Positions 54,646 to 64,000 of a stretch of DNA of 64,000 bases are shown in pieces. The notes below the pieces were generated by a model. That model was not told where the DNA came from, did not search any database, and saw only the letters and a list, made by a program, of their open reading frames with translations. Within the stretch, counting starts at the first letter, position 1. Every line of letters starts with the position of its first letter. The stretch comes from Luteibaculum oceani (GTDB taxonomy: Bacteria > Bacteroidota > Bacteroidia > Flavobacteriales_D > Luteibaculaceae). The stretch spans positions 62,001 to 126,000 of the forward strand of contig NZ_VORB01000007.1 of assembly GCF_007995015.1 (NCBI RefSeq), read 5' to 3'. The position numbers and the translations under genes are program-made.

Positions 54646-55197
54646 ATGAGCTCACAACCACGTTTAAAGAAAACATATACCGAGGAGGTTGTTCCTGCGC
54701 TACAAGACGAGTTTAAGTACAAGTCACCTATGCAGGTTCCTCGCCTTGAAAAGATCATTTTATCTCAAGGTTTAGGTAAAGCAGTAGCTGATAAAAGAAT
54801 TGTTGATAGCGCATTAGAAGAAATGGCTTTAATCACTGGTCAAAAACCAGTTGCCACGAAATCTAAAAAGGACGTATCTAACTTTAAACTTCGTAAAGGA
54901 ATGCCTATCGGTGCGATGGTAACCTTACGTGGTGAGAAAATGTACGAATTCCTTGATAGATTGATTTCGATTGCACTTCCAAGAACCAGAGACTTTAGAG
55001 GGGTAAGCCCAAAAGGTTTTGATGGTAGAGGAAACTTCAACATGGGAATTAAAGAGCAAATCATTTTCCCAGAAATCGATATTGAGAAAGTAAAGCATAT
55101 TAACGGAATGGACATCACTTTCGTGACTTCAGCTCAAACGGATGCAGAAGCGAAAGCGTTGTTGGAGAAATTCGGATTCCCCTTTGTTAAAAAATAG
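54646..55197 (+). CDS. rplE: 50S ribosomal protein uL5
   Basis: 183 residues; binds 5S rRNA and contacts P-site tRNA. Motif [20 protein letters not shown] and [16 protein letters not shown] are intact. Confidence 0.98.
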   Translation: MSSQPRLKKTYTEEVVPALQDEFKYKSPMQVPRLEKIILSQGLGKAVADKRIVDSALEEMALITGQKPVATKSKKDVSNFKLRKGMPIGAMVTLRGEKMYEFLDRLISIALPRTRDFRGVSPKGFDGRGNFNMGIKEQIIFPEIDIEKVKHINGMDITFVTSAQTDAEAKALLEKFGFPFVKK

Positions 55198-55202
55198 TTA
55201 GC

Positions 55203-55472
55203 ATGGCAAAAGAATCAATGAAAGCGCGTGAGCGCAAGAGAGAGAGATTGGTAGAGAAGTATGCCGAGAAAAGAGCAGCTCTTAAAGCAGCTGGAGATTG
55301 GGATGAGCTACAAAAGCTTCCTAAAAACTCTTCTCGTGTTCGTTTACACAATCGTTGTAAGCTAACTGGAAGACCTAGAGGGTATATGCGTCAATTTGGA
55401 ATTAGCAGGGTAACTTTCAGAGAAATGGCCGTACAAGGTCTTATTCCTGGAGTTAAAAAATCAAGCTGGTAA
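55203..55472 (+). CDS. rpsN: 30S ribosomal protein uS14, zinc-free form
   Basis: 89 residues with the full C-terminal core [20 protein letters not shown]. The CxxC pair of zinc-binding S14 is absent (only one Cys in the core), so it is the C-minus form, although shorter than the 101 residues of E. coli. Confidence 0.96.
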   Translation: MAKESMKARERKRERLVEKYAEKRAALKAAGDWDELQKLPKNSSRVRLHNRCKLTGRPRGYMRQFGISRVTFREMAVQGLIPGVKKSSW

Positions 55473-55477
55473 ATAAT

Positions 55478-55483
55478 AGGAGG
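55478..55483 (+). promoter_or_regulatory. Strong Shine-Dalgarno site before rpsH
   Basis: AGGAGG with an 8-base spacer to the rpsH ATG. Most genes of this cluster have A-rich or unrelated sequence here, so this site stands out. Confidence 0.7.
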
Positions 55484-55491
55484 ACAAGAAG

Positions 55492-55890
55492 ATGTTTAGT
55501 GATCCAATAGCTGATTATTTAACTCGAATCAGAAATGCCGCAATGGCAGGGAAAAAAGTAGTTGAAATTCCCGGTTCGAACTTGAAAAGAGACATTACTC
55601 GTATTTTATTTGATAAAGGTTATATCCTGAGTTATAAATTCGAGGATGATGGTAAACAAGGTGTAATTAAGATCGCTCTTAAATACGACCGAAATACCAA
55701 GAAATCTGTAATAAGAGAGCTTAAAAGAATAAGTACTCCAGGTTTAAGAAAGTATGCTGGTGCAGAAAATCTTCCTAGAGTATTAAACGGTTTAGGTATC
55801 GCCATCCTATCTACTTCTAAAGGTGTAATGACCGATAAAGAGGCTAGAAAAGAGAATGTAGGTGGTGAAGTAATTTGTTACATCCATTAA
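55492..55890 (+). CDS. rpsH: 30S ribosomal protein uS8
   Basis: 132 residues; central-domain organiser and, in E. coli, repressor of the spc operon. It starts [17 protein letters not shown] and has the C-terminal [20 protein letters not shown]. One of the few genes here with a perfect Shine-Dalgarno site. Confidence 0.98.
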   Translation: MFSDPIADYLTRIRNAAMAGKKVVEIPGSNLKRDITRILFDKGYILSYKFEDDGKQGVIKIALKYDRNTKKSVIRELKRISTPGLRKYAGAENLPRVLNGLGIAILSTSKGVMTDKEARKENVGGEVICYIH

Positions 55891-55905
55891 TAATATTTAG
55901 AGGTC

Positions 55906-56463
55906 ATGTCTAGAATTGGAAAGGCACCTATCAAAATAGAATCTGGAGTAGATGTTAAGATCTCCGATAAAAATGTGGTTACCGTAAAGGGACCCAAAGG
56001 AGAATTAACTGAAACAGTTGATCCAGCTATTGGTGTAGAAGTTAAGGAGGGTGAGATTATCGTAACAAGACCTTCAGAAGCAAAGCCACATAAAGCAAAA
56101 CACGGTCTTTATCGTGCTTTGATCAACAATATGGTAGAAGGAGTAACCAAGGGATACGAGAAAAAACTTGAATTAGTAGGGGTAGGATACCGTGCTGCTA
56201 TGAAAGGTAATGTTCTTGAATTAGCTCTTGGTTTTTCGCATGCTATTGCAATGTACCTTCCATCTGAAGTTAAAGTAGAGGTTACTGCAGAGAAAGGTAA
56301 AAACCCAATTATTGCGCTATCATCTCATGATAAGCAATTGTTAGGTCAGGTTTGTGCTAAAATCCGTTCTCTAAGAGCACCAGAACCTTACAAAGGAAAA
56401 GGTGTGAAGTTTGTTGGTGAAGAGATTAGAAGAAAAGCTGGTAAGTCGGCTGCTAAAAAATAA
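55906..56463 (+). CDS. rplF: 50S ribosomal protein uL6
   Basis: 185 residues in two similar domains; ends with the conserved [20 protein letters not shown] that binds 23S rRNA near the GTPase centre. Confidence 0.98.
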   Translation: MSRIGKAPIKIESGVDVKISDKNVVTVKGPKGELTETVDPAIGVEVKEGEIIVTRPSEAKPHKAKHGLYRALINNMVEGVTKGYEKKLELVGVGYRAAMKGNVLELALGFSHAIAMYLPSEVKVEVTAEKGKNPIIALSSHDKQLLGQVCAKIRSLRAPEPYKGKGVKFVGEEIRRKAGKSAAKK

Positions 56464-56468
56464 TAGTC

Positions 56469-56822
56469 ATGGCGTTTAACAAGCAAGAGAGGAGAAGAAA
56501 GTTGAAGGCTCGTGTGAGAAAACACATTACGGGTACTGCAGAGCGTCCAAGATTAAGTGTTTTTAGATCTAATAAGCAGATCTACGCACAGTTAATTAAC
56601 GATGTAGAGGGAGTGACTTTAGGATCAGCATCTTCTTTAAAAATAGAAGAAGCTCAAAATAAGCCTAAGAAAGAGCAAGCAGAGATTGTTGGTAAAGCAA
56701 TAGCTGAGCTTGGAAAAGGTAAAGGGATTTCTAAAGTTGTATTTGATAGAAATGGATACTTGTACCATGGTAGAGTAAAGGCTCTAGCTGATGCTGCAAG
56801 ATCTGAAGGATTAGAATTTTAA
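56469..56822 (+). CDS. rplR: 50S ribosomal protein uL18
   Basis: 117 residues; binds 5S rRNA with L5. [18 protein letters not shown] and [20 protein letters not shown] are the family motifs. Confidence 0.97.
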   Translation: MAFNKQERRRKLKARVRKHITGTAERPRLSVFRSNKQIYAQLINDVEGVTLGSASSLKIEEAQNKPKKEQAEIVGKAIAELGKGKGISKVVFDRNGYLYHGRVKALADAARSEGLEF

Positions 56823-56835
56823 GCTCATTTATCGC

Positions 56836-57339
56836 ATGAAAAAAGTTAGAGCTACAGATATTGAATTAAAGGATCGCCTGGTTGGTATCAACCGTGTTAC
56901 TAAAGTAACTAAAGGTGGACGTACGTTTAGCTTCTCTGCAATTGTTGTTGTAGGAGATGAAAACGGAATTGTTGGACATGGTCTTGGAAAAGCTAAGGAA
57001 GTAACCGAAGCAATTAGCAAGGGTATCGAAGACGCTAAGAAAAACTTAATCGAAGTTCCTTTAAAGAACGGTACTATTCCACATAGCCAAAAAGGTAAAT
57101 TCGGTGGTGCAAGAGTGTTAATTAAGCCTGCTGCACACGGTACCGGAGTTATTGCTGGTGGTGCAATGCGTGCAGTATTAGAATCTGTTGGTGTAACAGA
57201 CGTACTTGCAAAATGCCTTGGATCTGCTAACCCACATAACGTGGTTAAGGCTACAATGGATGCACTTGCGTCTTTAAGAGATGCAGGATCTATTGCTGCT
57301 GAAAGAGGTGTTTCTTTAGATAACGTTTTTAAAGGATAA
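56836..57339 (+). CDS. rpsE: 30S ribosomal protein uS5
   Basis: 167 residues with a double-stranded RNA-binding fold; [19 protein letters not shown] and [15 protein letters not shown] are clear. Confidence 0.98.
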   Translation: MKKVRATDIELKDRLVGINRVTKVTKGGRTFSFSAIVVVGDENGIVGHGLGKAKEVTEAISKGIEDAKKNLIEVPLKNGTIPHSQKGKFGGARVLIKPAAHGTGVIAGGAMRAVLESVGVTDVLAKCLGSANPHNVVKATMDALASLRDAGSIAAERGVSLDNVFKG

Positions 57340-57343
57340 GATC

Positions 57344-57526
57344 ATGGGAAAGATTGTTATTAAGCAAGTAAAGAGTAGTATAGATCGTCCTCAGGACCAA
57401 AAAAGAACGCTAGTAGCTCTTGGTCTTAAGAAGTTAAATAGATCTGTTGAAAAGGATGCTACACCAGCTATTCTTGGAATGGTGAACAAGGTGAAGCACC
57501 TAGTAGAAGTTACTGAAGTAAAATAA
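57344..57526 (+). CDS. rpmD: 50S ribosomal protein uL30
   Basis: 60 residues, with the usual [10 protein letters not shown]-type core (here [20 protein letters not shown]). Confidence 0.97.
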   Translation: MGKIVIKQVKSSIDRPQDQKRTLVALGLKKLNRSVEKDATPAILGMVNKVKHLVEVTEVK

Positions 57527-57532
57527 CGGAGG
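57527..57532 (+). promoter_or_regulatory. Strong Shine-Dalgarno site before rplO
   Basis: CGGAGG with a 6-base spacer to the rplO ATG, a second isolated good ribosome-binding site in the cluster. Confidence 0.65.
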
Positions 57533-57538
57533 TTAGAG

Positions 57539-57985
57539 ATGAACTTAAATAGCTTAAGCCCTGCAAAGGGATCAGTTAAAAATAATACCCGTAAAGGAAG
57601 AGGTTCTGGTTCGGGTAAAGGTGGAACCTCTACAAGAGGACACAAGGGAGCAAAATCTCGTTCTGGTTACTCTAGAAAAATTGGATTTGAAGGTGGTCAA
57701 ATGCCTCTTCAAAGAAGAGTACCTAAGTTCGGATTTAAGAACTTAAACAGAATTGCATACAAAGGAATTAACGTTTCTACCCTGCAAACTATTTCTGAGG
57801 CTAAAGGAATTGAGGAGTTTACTCCTGAGGTTTTTGTAGAACTAGGTTTAGTTTCTGGAAAAGAAAGAGTTAAAGTACTAGGTGGTGGAGAGCTTTCTAA
57901 AAAGTTAACCGTTACTTGTCATGCAGTTTCTGCATCCGCTAAAGAAATTATTGAAAAAAATGGTGGCTCTGTAAGCACCATTTAA
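57539..57985 (+). CDS. rplO: 50S ribosomal protein uL15
   Basis: 148 residues with the Gly/Arg-rich N-terminus (GRGSGSGKGGTSTRGHKG) that winds through 23S rRNA, and the folded C-terminal part. Preceded by a clear Shine-Dalgarno site. Confidence 0.97.
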   Translation: MNLNSLSPAKGSVKNNTRKGRGSGSGKGGTSTRGHKGAKSRSGYSRKIGFEGGQMPLQRRVPKFGFKNLNRIAYKGINVSTLQTISEAKGIEEFTPEVFVELGLVSGKERVKVLGGGELSKKLTVTCHAVSASAKEIIEKNGGSVSTI

Positions 57986-57995
57986 GCTTCTATAG

Positions 57996-59321
57996 ATGAA
58001 GAACTTTATTGAGACCATAAAGAACATTTGGAGCATTGAGGAGCTAAGGAATAGAATCCTTACCACTCTTGGCTTACTACTGATTTTTAGAATCGGTTCA
58101 TATGTTGTAATACCTGGGGTAAACTCCGATGTTTTAGCTTCTACCTCCAGCGCAAGCGGGGGTGGTATTGCTGATTTACTTAGTATGTTTACTGGTGGTG
58201 CCTTCTCTAGGGCATCAATTTTTGCATTGGGAATTATGCCATACATTTCTGCATCTATTATTATGCAGTTAGCCGGTATAGCTATTCCTCCTATTCAGAA
58301 AATGCAAAAAGAGGGTGAAAGTGGTCGCAAAAAGCTAAATCAGTACACTAGATTCTTAACCATTATCATTTGTGTACTTCAAGCTCCAAGTTACATCTTT
58401 ACAACTATCGATCCCGCGGCTAGACCTCAATCAGCTTTCTGGTTAACTACTGCAGTGATCCTTCTTACTACTGGATGTTTATTCGTAATGTGGTTAGGAG
58501 AAAGAATTACTGACAAAGGAATTGGAAATGGTATCTCCCTATTAATTATGATAGGAATTATTTCTAGCCTTCCTTTTGCGTTTTTCCAAGAATTGGTTGC
58601 TAGAGTTGATAACGGTGGACTTGTAATTTTCATTGTGGAGATAGTAGCTCTATTGCTTGTAATCGCCATGACCATTATGATCATTCAGGGAACTAGAAAA
58701 ATTCCAGTTCAATATGCTCGTAAAATGGCAGGTGGTGGTACACGTGCAGTAAGTGGTGCTAGACAATACATCCCACTAAAAGTAAATTCTAGTGGTGTAA
58801 TGCCTATCATTTTCGCTCAGGCGATCATGTTCGTACCTCTTTACATAGCGCAAGCAACAGGAACTCAAAGCGGGATTTTAGTGGAATTAGCCAACTTCGG
58901 TGGATTCTGGTACAACCTTCTTTTTGCCACTATGATTATTCTTTTCACATACTTCTATACTGCGATTATGGTTAATCCAACGCAGATGGCTGATGATATG
59001 AAAAGGAATGGAGGATTCATTCCTGGAGTGAAGCCGGGTAAGAGTACGGCGGACTATTTGGATAATATGTTATCGAAATTAACACTTCCGGGTTCCATAT
59101 TTCTAGCTTTTATTGCAATTTTGCCGGCCATTGCAATGTTGTTTGGAGTAAAGCAGCAATTTTCAATCTTCTTTGGAGGTACATCACTTCTTATTATGGT
59201 AGGGGTGGTATTAGATACCCTACAACAGATTGAGAGTCATTTGTTAAGCCGTCACTATGATGGATTAATGAAAACTGGAAAAATTGCAGGTAAAAATCCA
59301 GCCTTTGGGATGGCTAGTTAA
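57996..59321 (+). CDS. secY: Protein translocase subunit SecY
   Basis: 441 residues with ten transmembrane helices forming the Sec channel. The plug region, [22 protein letters not shown] and [15 protein letters not shown] match the family. Used for export of the many signal-peptide proteins in this window. 10 bases after rplO. Confidence 0.97.
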   Translation: MKNFIETIKNIWSIEELRNRILTTLGLLLIFRIGSYVVIPGVNSDVLASTSSASGGGIADLLSMFTGGAFSRASIFALGIMPYISASIIMQLAGIAIPPIQKMQKEGESGRKKLNQYTRFLTIIICVLQAPSYIFTTIDPAARPQSAFWLTTAVILLTTGCLFVMWLGERITDKGIGNGISLLIMIGIISSLPFAFFQELVARVDNGGLVIFIVEIVALLLVIAMTIMIIQGTRKIPVQYARKMAGGGTRAVSGARQYIPLKVNSSGVMPIIFAQAIMFVPLYIAQATGTQSGILVELANFGGFWYNLLFATMIILFTYFYTAIMVNPTQMADDMKRNGGFIPGVKPGKSTADYLDNMLSKLTLPGSIFLAFIAILPAIAMLFGVKQQFSIFFGGTSLLIMVGVVLDTLQQIESHLLSRHYDGLMKTGKIAGKNPAFGMAS

Positions 59322-59329
59322 TTAGGTTT

Positions 59330-59548
59330 ATGGCGAAACAATCATCCATAGAGCAAGACGGAACAATTGTAGAGGCATTGTCCAATGCAATGTTCAAAGT
59401 AGAGTTAGAGAATGGGCACGTATTAGTAGCCCACATTTCAGGGAAGATGAGGATGAATTACATCAAGATCCTACCTGGTGATAGAGTAAAAGTAGAAATG
59501 TCTCCTTATGATTTATCAAAGGGGCGTATAACATACAGATATAAATAG
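59330..59548 (+). CDS. infA: Translation initiation factor IF-1
   Basis: 72 residues, OB fold; [20 protein letters not shown] is near identical to the family. Lies between secY and rpmJ with no map gene or adk gene between. Confidence 0.97.
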   Translation: MAKQSSIEQDGTIVEALSNAMFKVELENGHVLVAHISGKMRMNYIKILPGDRVKVEMSPYDLSKGRITYRYK

Positions 59549-59554
59549 GAAGTT

Positions 59555-59671
59555 ATGAAAGTGAGAGCTTCTTTGAAGAAGAGGTCTGCAGAATGCAAGA
59601 TCGTGAGAAGAAAGGGTAAGTTGTATGTAATCAACAAAAAGAACCCTAAGTTTAAACAAAGACAAGGTTAA
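59555..59671 (+). CDS. rpmJ: 50S ribosomal protein bL36, zinc-free form
   Basis: 38 residues, starting [20 protein letters not shown] and ending PKFKQRQG. Of the four zinc ligands of the classical form (Cys11, Cys14, Cys27, His33) only Cys14 is kept; the others are Ser, Asn and Phe. It is therefore the form that does not bind zinc. Confidence 0.95.
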   Translation: MKVRASLKKRSAECKIVRRKGKLYVINKKNPKFKQRQG

Positions 59672-59686
59672 AAGACATAAAGTAGT

Positions 59687-60064
59687 ATGGCAAGAATCGC
59701 AGGTATAGATCTTCCAAAGAATAAGAGGGGAGAGATTGGGCTAACCTACATTTACGGGATTGGACGTAGCAGAGCACGTAAAATTCTAGAGTTAGCCGGG
59801 GTTGATTACAATATTAAAGTTCAGGATTGGAACGATGACCAACTAGCCAGCATTAGAGGTGCTTTGAACGAAAATTTCAAAGTGGAAGGTGCCTTGCGTT
59901 CAGAGGTTCAGCTTAACATTAAGCGTCTTATGGACATCGGTTGTTACCGTGGAATCCGTCATAGAGTTGGCCTACCGTTAAGAGGACAGCGTACTAAGAA
60001 CAACTCAAGAACTCGTAAGGGTAAACGTAAGACTGTTGCTAACAAGAAGAAGGCAACTAAATAA
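59687..60064 (+). CDS. rpsM: 30S ribosomal protein uS13
   Basis: 125 residues; [20 protein letters not shown] start and the basic C-terminal tail that reaches the tRNAs. Confidence 0.98.
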   Translation: MARIAGIDLPKNKRGEIGLTYIYGIGRSRARKILELAGVDYNIKVQDWNDDQLASIRGALNENFKVEGALRSEVQLNIKRLMDIGCYRGIRHRVGLPLRGQRTKNNSRTRKGKRKTVANKKKATK

Positions 60065-60089
60065 GAGGGGATAGATAATTTTTGAGGTT

Positions 60090-60476
60090 ATGGCAAAAAC
60101 GAACACCAAAAAGAAGAAGAAAGTAAAAGTAGAGGCTGCTGGTCAGGCTCACATTTCTTCTACATTCAACAATATTATCATCTCGCTTTGTAACAGCGAG
60201 GGACAGGTGATTTCTTGGAGTAGTGCCGGTAAAATGGGCTTTAGAGGTTCTAAGAAAAACACTCCTTTCGCAGCGCAGGTTGCGGCAGAAGATTGTGCAA
60301 AGGAAGCTTACGAAAATGGTCTTAGAAGAGTAAAGGTTTTCGTTAAAGGACCAGGTGGAGGAAGAGAATCTGCGATCAGATCTATTCACAATTCAGGAAT
60401 TGAGGTAACAGAAATAGTAGATATTACTCCTATACCTCATAACGGATGTCGTCCTCCTAAAAGAAGAAGAGTATAA
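60090..60476 (+). CDS. rpsK: 30S ribosomal protein uS11
   Basis: 128 residues of the platform; [20 protein letters not shown] and [13 protein letters not shown] end. The Asn-Gly pair in HNG is the site of isoaspartate in E. coli. Confidence 0.98.
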   Translation: MAKTNTKKKKKVKVEAAGQAHISSTFNNIIISLCNSEGQVISWSSAGKMGFRGSKKNTPFAAQVAAEDCAKEAYENGLRRVKVFVKGPGGGRESAIRSIHNSGIEVTEIVDITPIPHNGCRPPKRRRV

Positions 60477-60502
60477 TCAAGCACTAGCTAAGAGAAATTA
60501 TT

Positions 60503-61108
60503 ATGGCAAGATATAGAGGACCAAAATCGAAAGTAGCGAGAAGATTTAGAGAGGCCATCTTTGGACCTGATAAAGCCCTAGAGCGTAAGAATTACCCTCC
60601 TGGATTTCACGGACCAAACAAAAGACGTTCTAAGCAGTCTGAATATGCTATCCAATTACAGGAAAAGCAAAAAGCTAAATATACCTACGGTATCCTAGAG
60701 AGACAATTCTCTAACATGTTTAAGAAAGCTTCTGCTAGTAAAGGTATTACTGGTGAGGTGCTTTTAGGAATGTGTGAAAGTAGATTAGATAATACTGTGT
60801 TTAGATTAGGGATCGCTTCTACTAGAAGAGGAGCTCGTCAGCTGGTTACACACAGACATATTACGGTTAACGGTGATGTTGTAAACATTCCTAGTTACCA
60901 ATTAAAGCCTGGAGATAAGATTTCTGTGCGTGAGCGCTCAAAATCTCTTGAGGTTATTACAAATAGCTTGACAAGTGGTCGTAAAAACTACGACTGGTTA
61001 GTTTGGGATAATGATTCTATGACAGGAACTTTCGTTCAAATGCCTGAGCGTACACAAATTCCTGAGAACATTAAAGAACAACTAATCGTCGAGCTTTACT
61101 CTAAATAA
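60503..61108 (+). CDS. rpsD: 30S ribosomal protein uS4
   Basis: 201 residues; primary 16S binder with the S4 domain ([19 protein letters not shown]). The zinc-binding N-terminus is absent (no Cys cluster), as in E. coli. Confidence 0.98.
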   Translation: MARYRGPKSKVARRFREAIFGPDKALERKNYPPGFHGPNKRRSKQSEYAIQLQEKQKAKYTYGILERQFSNMFKKASASKGITGEVLLGMCESRLDNTVFRLGIASTRRGARQLVTHRHITVNGDVVNIPSYQLKPGDKISVRERSKSLEVITNSLTSGRKNYDWLVWDNDSMTGTFVQMPERTQIPENIKEQLIVELYSK

Positions 61109-61127
61109 TAAAACATTTACCAAAACT

Positions 61128-62120
61128 ATGGCAATTCTAGATTTCCAAAAGCCTGACAAGGTAATCATGATTCAGTCGGATGACTTTCACGGTCAGTTCG
61201 AGTTTAGACCCCTTGAACCAGGTTATGGAATTACCATTGGTAATGCACTGAGAAGGATTTTACTTTCTTCTCTTGAGGGCTTTGCCATTACATCTTTCCG
61301 TATCGAAGGTGTTGAACACGAGTTCAGCACTATAAAAGGTGTAGTTGAAGATGTTACTGAAATAGTCCTAAATCTAAAGCAAGTTAGATTTAAACGTCAG
61401 ATTGAATCGACTGACAATGAGACTTTAAGTTTTACCGTATCTGGACAAGATCAATTCACCGCCGGTGATATTGGAAAAAATACTTCGGCTTTCCAGGTGT
61501 TAAACCCAGATCTAGTGATCTGCAACATGGACAAAGGCGTTAAGCTTACCATGGAGGTTACCATCGGAAAAGGAAGAGGTTACCGTCCTTCTGAAGAGAA
61601 TCATATTGAAAATGCTCCTATTGGAACCATTTTTATCGATTCTATCTTTACCCCTATCAGAAATGTTAAATACAACATTGAAAACTACAGGGTAGAGCAG
61701 AAAACGGATTACGAAAAACTGAACATCGAATTGATTACCGATGGATCAATCAATCCTAAAAATGCACTTCAAGAGGCAGCTAAGATTTTGATCCACCACT
61801 TCATGCTTTTCTCTGACGAGAAAATTACACTTGAAGAACCAGAGAAAACAGAAACTGAAGAATTCGATGAGTCTTCACTTCACATGCGTCAGTTGCTTAA
61901 AACTAAGCTTGTGGATATGGATCTATCTGTTAGAGCTTTAAATTGTTTAAAGGCTGCAGATATTGAAACTCTAGGTGACTTGGTTTCATACAATAGAAAC
62001 GACCTTCTGAAATTCAGAAACTTCGGAAAGAAATCTCTTACCGAGCTTGAAGACCTTGTTGAGTCTAAAGGATTGAATTTTGGAATGAATGTCAGTAAAT
62101 ACAAATTGGACAAGGAATAA
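61128..62120 (+). CDS. rpoA: RNA polymerase alpha subunit
   Basis: 330 residues. N-terminal dimerisation domain (about 1-230, with [16 protein letters not shown]) and C-terminal domain (about 250-325) with two HhH motifs ([18 protein letters not shown]) for upstream DNA and activators. Confidence 0.98.
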   Translation: MAILDFQKPDKVIMIQSDDFHGQFEFRPLEPGYGITIGNALRRILLSSLEGFAITSFRIEGVEHEFSTIKGVVEDVTEIVLNLKQVRFKRQIESTDNETLSFTVSGQDQFTAGDIGKNTSAFQVLNPDLVICNMDKGVKLTMEVTIGKGRGYRPSEENHIENAPIGTIFIDSIFTPIRNVKYNIENYRVEQKTDYEKLNIELITDGSINPKNALQEAAKILIHHFMLFSDEKITLEEPEKTETEEFDESSLHMRQLLKTKLVDMDLSVRALNCLKAADIETLGDLVSYNRNDLLKFRNFGKKSLTELEDLVESKGLNFGMNVSKYKLDKE

Positions 62121-62133
62121 TTAGGAGAGCGCG

Positions 62134-62655
62134 ATGAGACACGGGAAGAAATTTAATCACTTAGGTCGTAAAACCGGTCATAGAAAAGCGATGTTGGCGA
62201 ACATGGCGGTATCTTTAATCGAGCATAAAAGATTAGTTACCACAGTTGCTAAAGCGAAAGCTTTACGTCAATATGCAGAACCTATTTTGACAAAAGCTAA
62301 AGAAGATACTACTCACTCGAGAAGAACCGTATTTTCTTACCTTAAAAATAAAGAAGCAGTTACTGAATTGTTCAGAGAAATTGCTCCTAAAATTGCAACG
62401 CGTCCAGGAGGATACCTTCGTATCATTAAAACTGGAAACCGTGAAGGTGATAACGCTGAAATGTGTTTGATCGAATTAGTTGACTACAACGAGTTGTACT
62501 CAATTGATAAGAAGCCTGCTGGTAAGAAGCGTTCACGTAGAGGATCTAAAGCTAAGAAAGCTGCTGATACAAATGTAGAAGCTACTTCTAAAGCTGCTGA
62601 GTCTACTGAAAATAAGGAAGCAGATAATGGTGATGCAGAAGCTAAAAACGACTAA
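62134..62655 (+). CDS. rplQ: 50S ribosomal protein bL17 with C-terminal extension
   Basis: 173 residues: the L17 core (about 1-125, [20 protein letters not shown]) plus a tail of about 45 residues rich in Lys, Ala and Glu. The tail is low-complexity and changes from basic to acidic. An AGGAGA site lies 5 bases before the ATG. Last gene of the cluster. Confidence 0.97.
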   Translation: MRHGKKFNHLGRKTGHRKAMLANMAVSLIEHKRLVTTVAKAKALRQYAEPILTKAKEDTTHSRRTVFSYLKNKEAVTELFREIAPKIATRPGGYLRIIKTGNREGDNAEMCLIELVDYNELYSIDKKPAGKKRSRRGSKAKKAADTNVEATSKAAESTENKEADNGDAEAKND

Positions 62656-62686
62656 CAATCGACCATTAAGATAAGTTTATATAAAA

Positions 62687-62717
62687 GGGATATTGTTCTA
62701 ACAGTATCCCTTTTTTT
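62687..62717 (+). terminator. Intrinsic terminator of the ribosomal protein cluster
   Basis: An 11-bp stem with one T-G wobble (62687-62697 with 62700-62710) and a two-base loop region, followed by eight T. It separates rplQ from carA. Confidence 0.93.
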
Positions 62718-62733
62718 GTATTAATAAGAAGCT

Positions 62734-64000
<1,267 letters not shown>

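Overview
The window is chromosomal DNA of a Bacteroidota bacterium, most likely class Flavobacteriia or a close relative (inference from gene content and signals, no search was run). The evidence includes a fused lpxC-fabZ gene, the type IX secretion regulator PorX, DUF4290 and DUF5684 family proteins, and an OlsF-type bifunctional acyltransferase. The r-protein cluster has no tuf and mostly no Shine-Dalgarno sequences, and promoters carry the Bacteroidota -7 element TAnnTTTG. G+C is moderate to low. No rRNA, tRNA, CRISPR array, insertion sequence, prophage or integrase was seen, and no gap between genes exceeds 300 bases; this is dense core genome.

Region 1 (1-6268, minus strand) is a lipid A operon. 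It reads HD-domain hydrolase, lpxD, lpxC-fabZ, lpxA, an orphan ABC ATPase, efp, and a second, truncated lpxD-like gene. Region 2 (6353-19781) holds short mixed-strand units: porX-tsaE, ald plus a small membrane protein, proline dehydrogenase, aroB, olsF-rlmB-GWxTD lipoprotein, a tiny lipoprotein with ytxJ, osmC, an outer-membrane-like protein, lipA and gapA. Region 3 (19738-24183, minus) is lpxK-gatB-tlpA-lpxH, divergent from a Nif3-like gene and a zinc-ribbon coiled-coil gene. Region 4 (26208-34465) contains fabD, a BI-1/YccA membrane protein, queD-folE, hldD, merR with an M23 peptidase, alaS and a DUF5684 protein.

Region 5 (34622-45693, minus) has four units: ABC exporter-ppx-NtrC-like regulator; grpE-dnaJ; uvrD-DUF4290-murA-tlpA; and intrinsic terminators between them. 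Region 6 (45895-62655, plus) is a merged str-S10-spc-alpha cluster of 32 genes from rpsL to rplQ. It starts at a clear Bacteroidota promoter and ends at a strong terminator. It is followed by carA and the start of eno.

The genes centre on building the envelope (lpxA, C, D, H, K, hldD, murA, fabZ, fabD, olsF, M23) and on translation. I found no obvious new multi-gene system. The oddities that deserve a second look are local: an lpxH gene with no canonical start codon lying in frame after its neighbour's stop; a MurA with Asp in place of the catalytic Cys; a DnaJ with half its zinc-binding domain; an NtrC-family regulator without a DNA-binding domain; palindromes and a sigma-54-like motif before grpE; isolated strong Shine-Dalgarno sites inside the r-protein operon; and repeated 3' overlaps of convergent genes.
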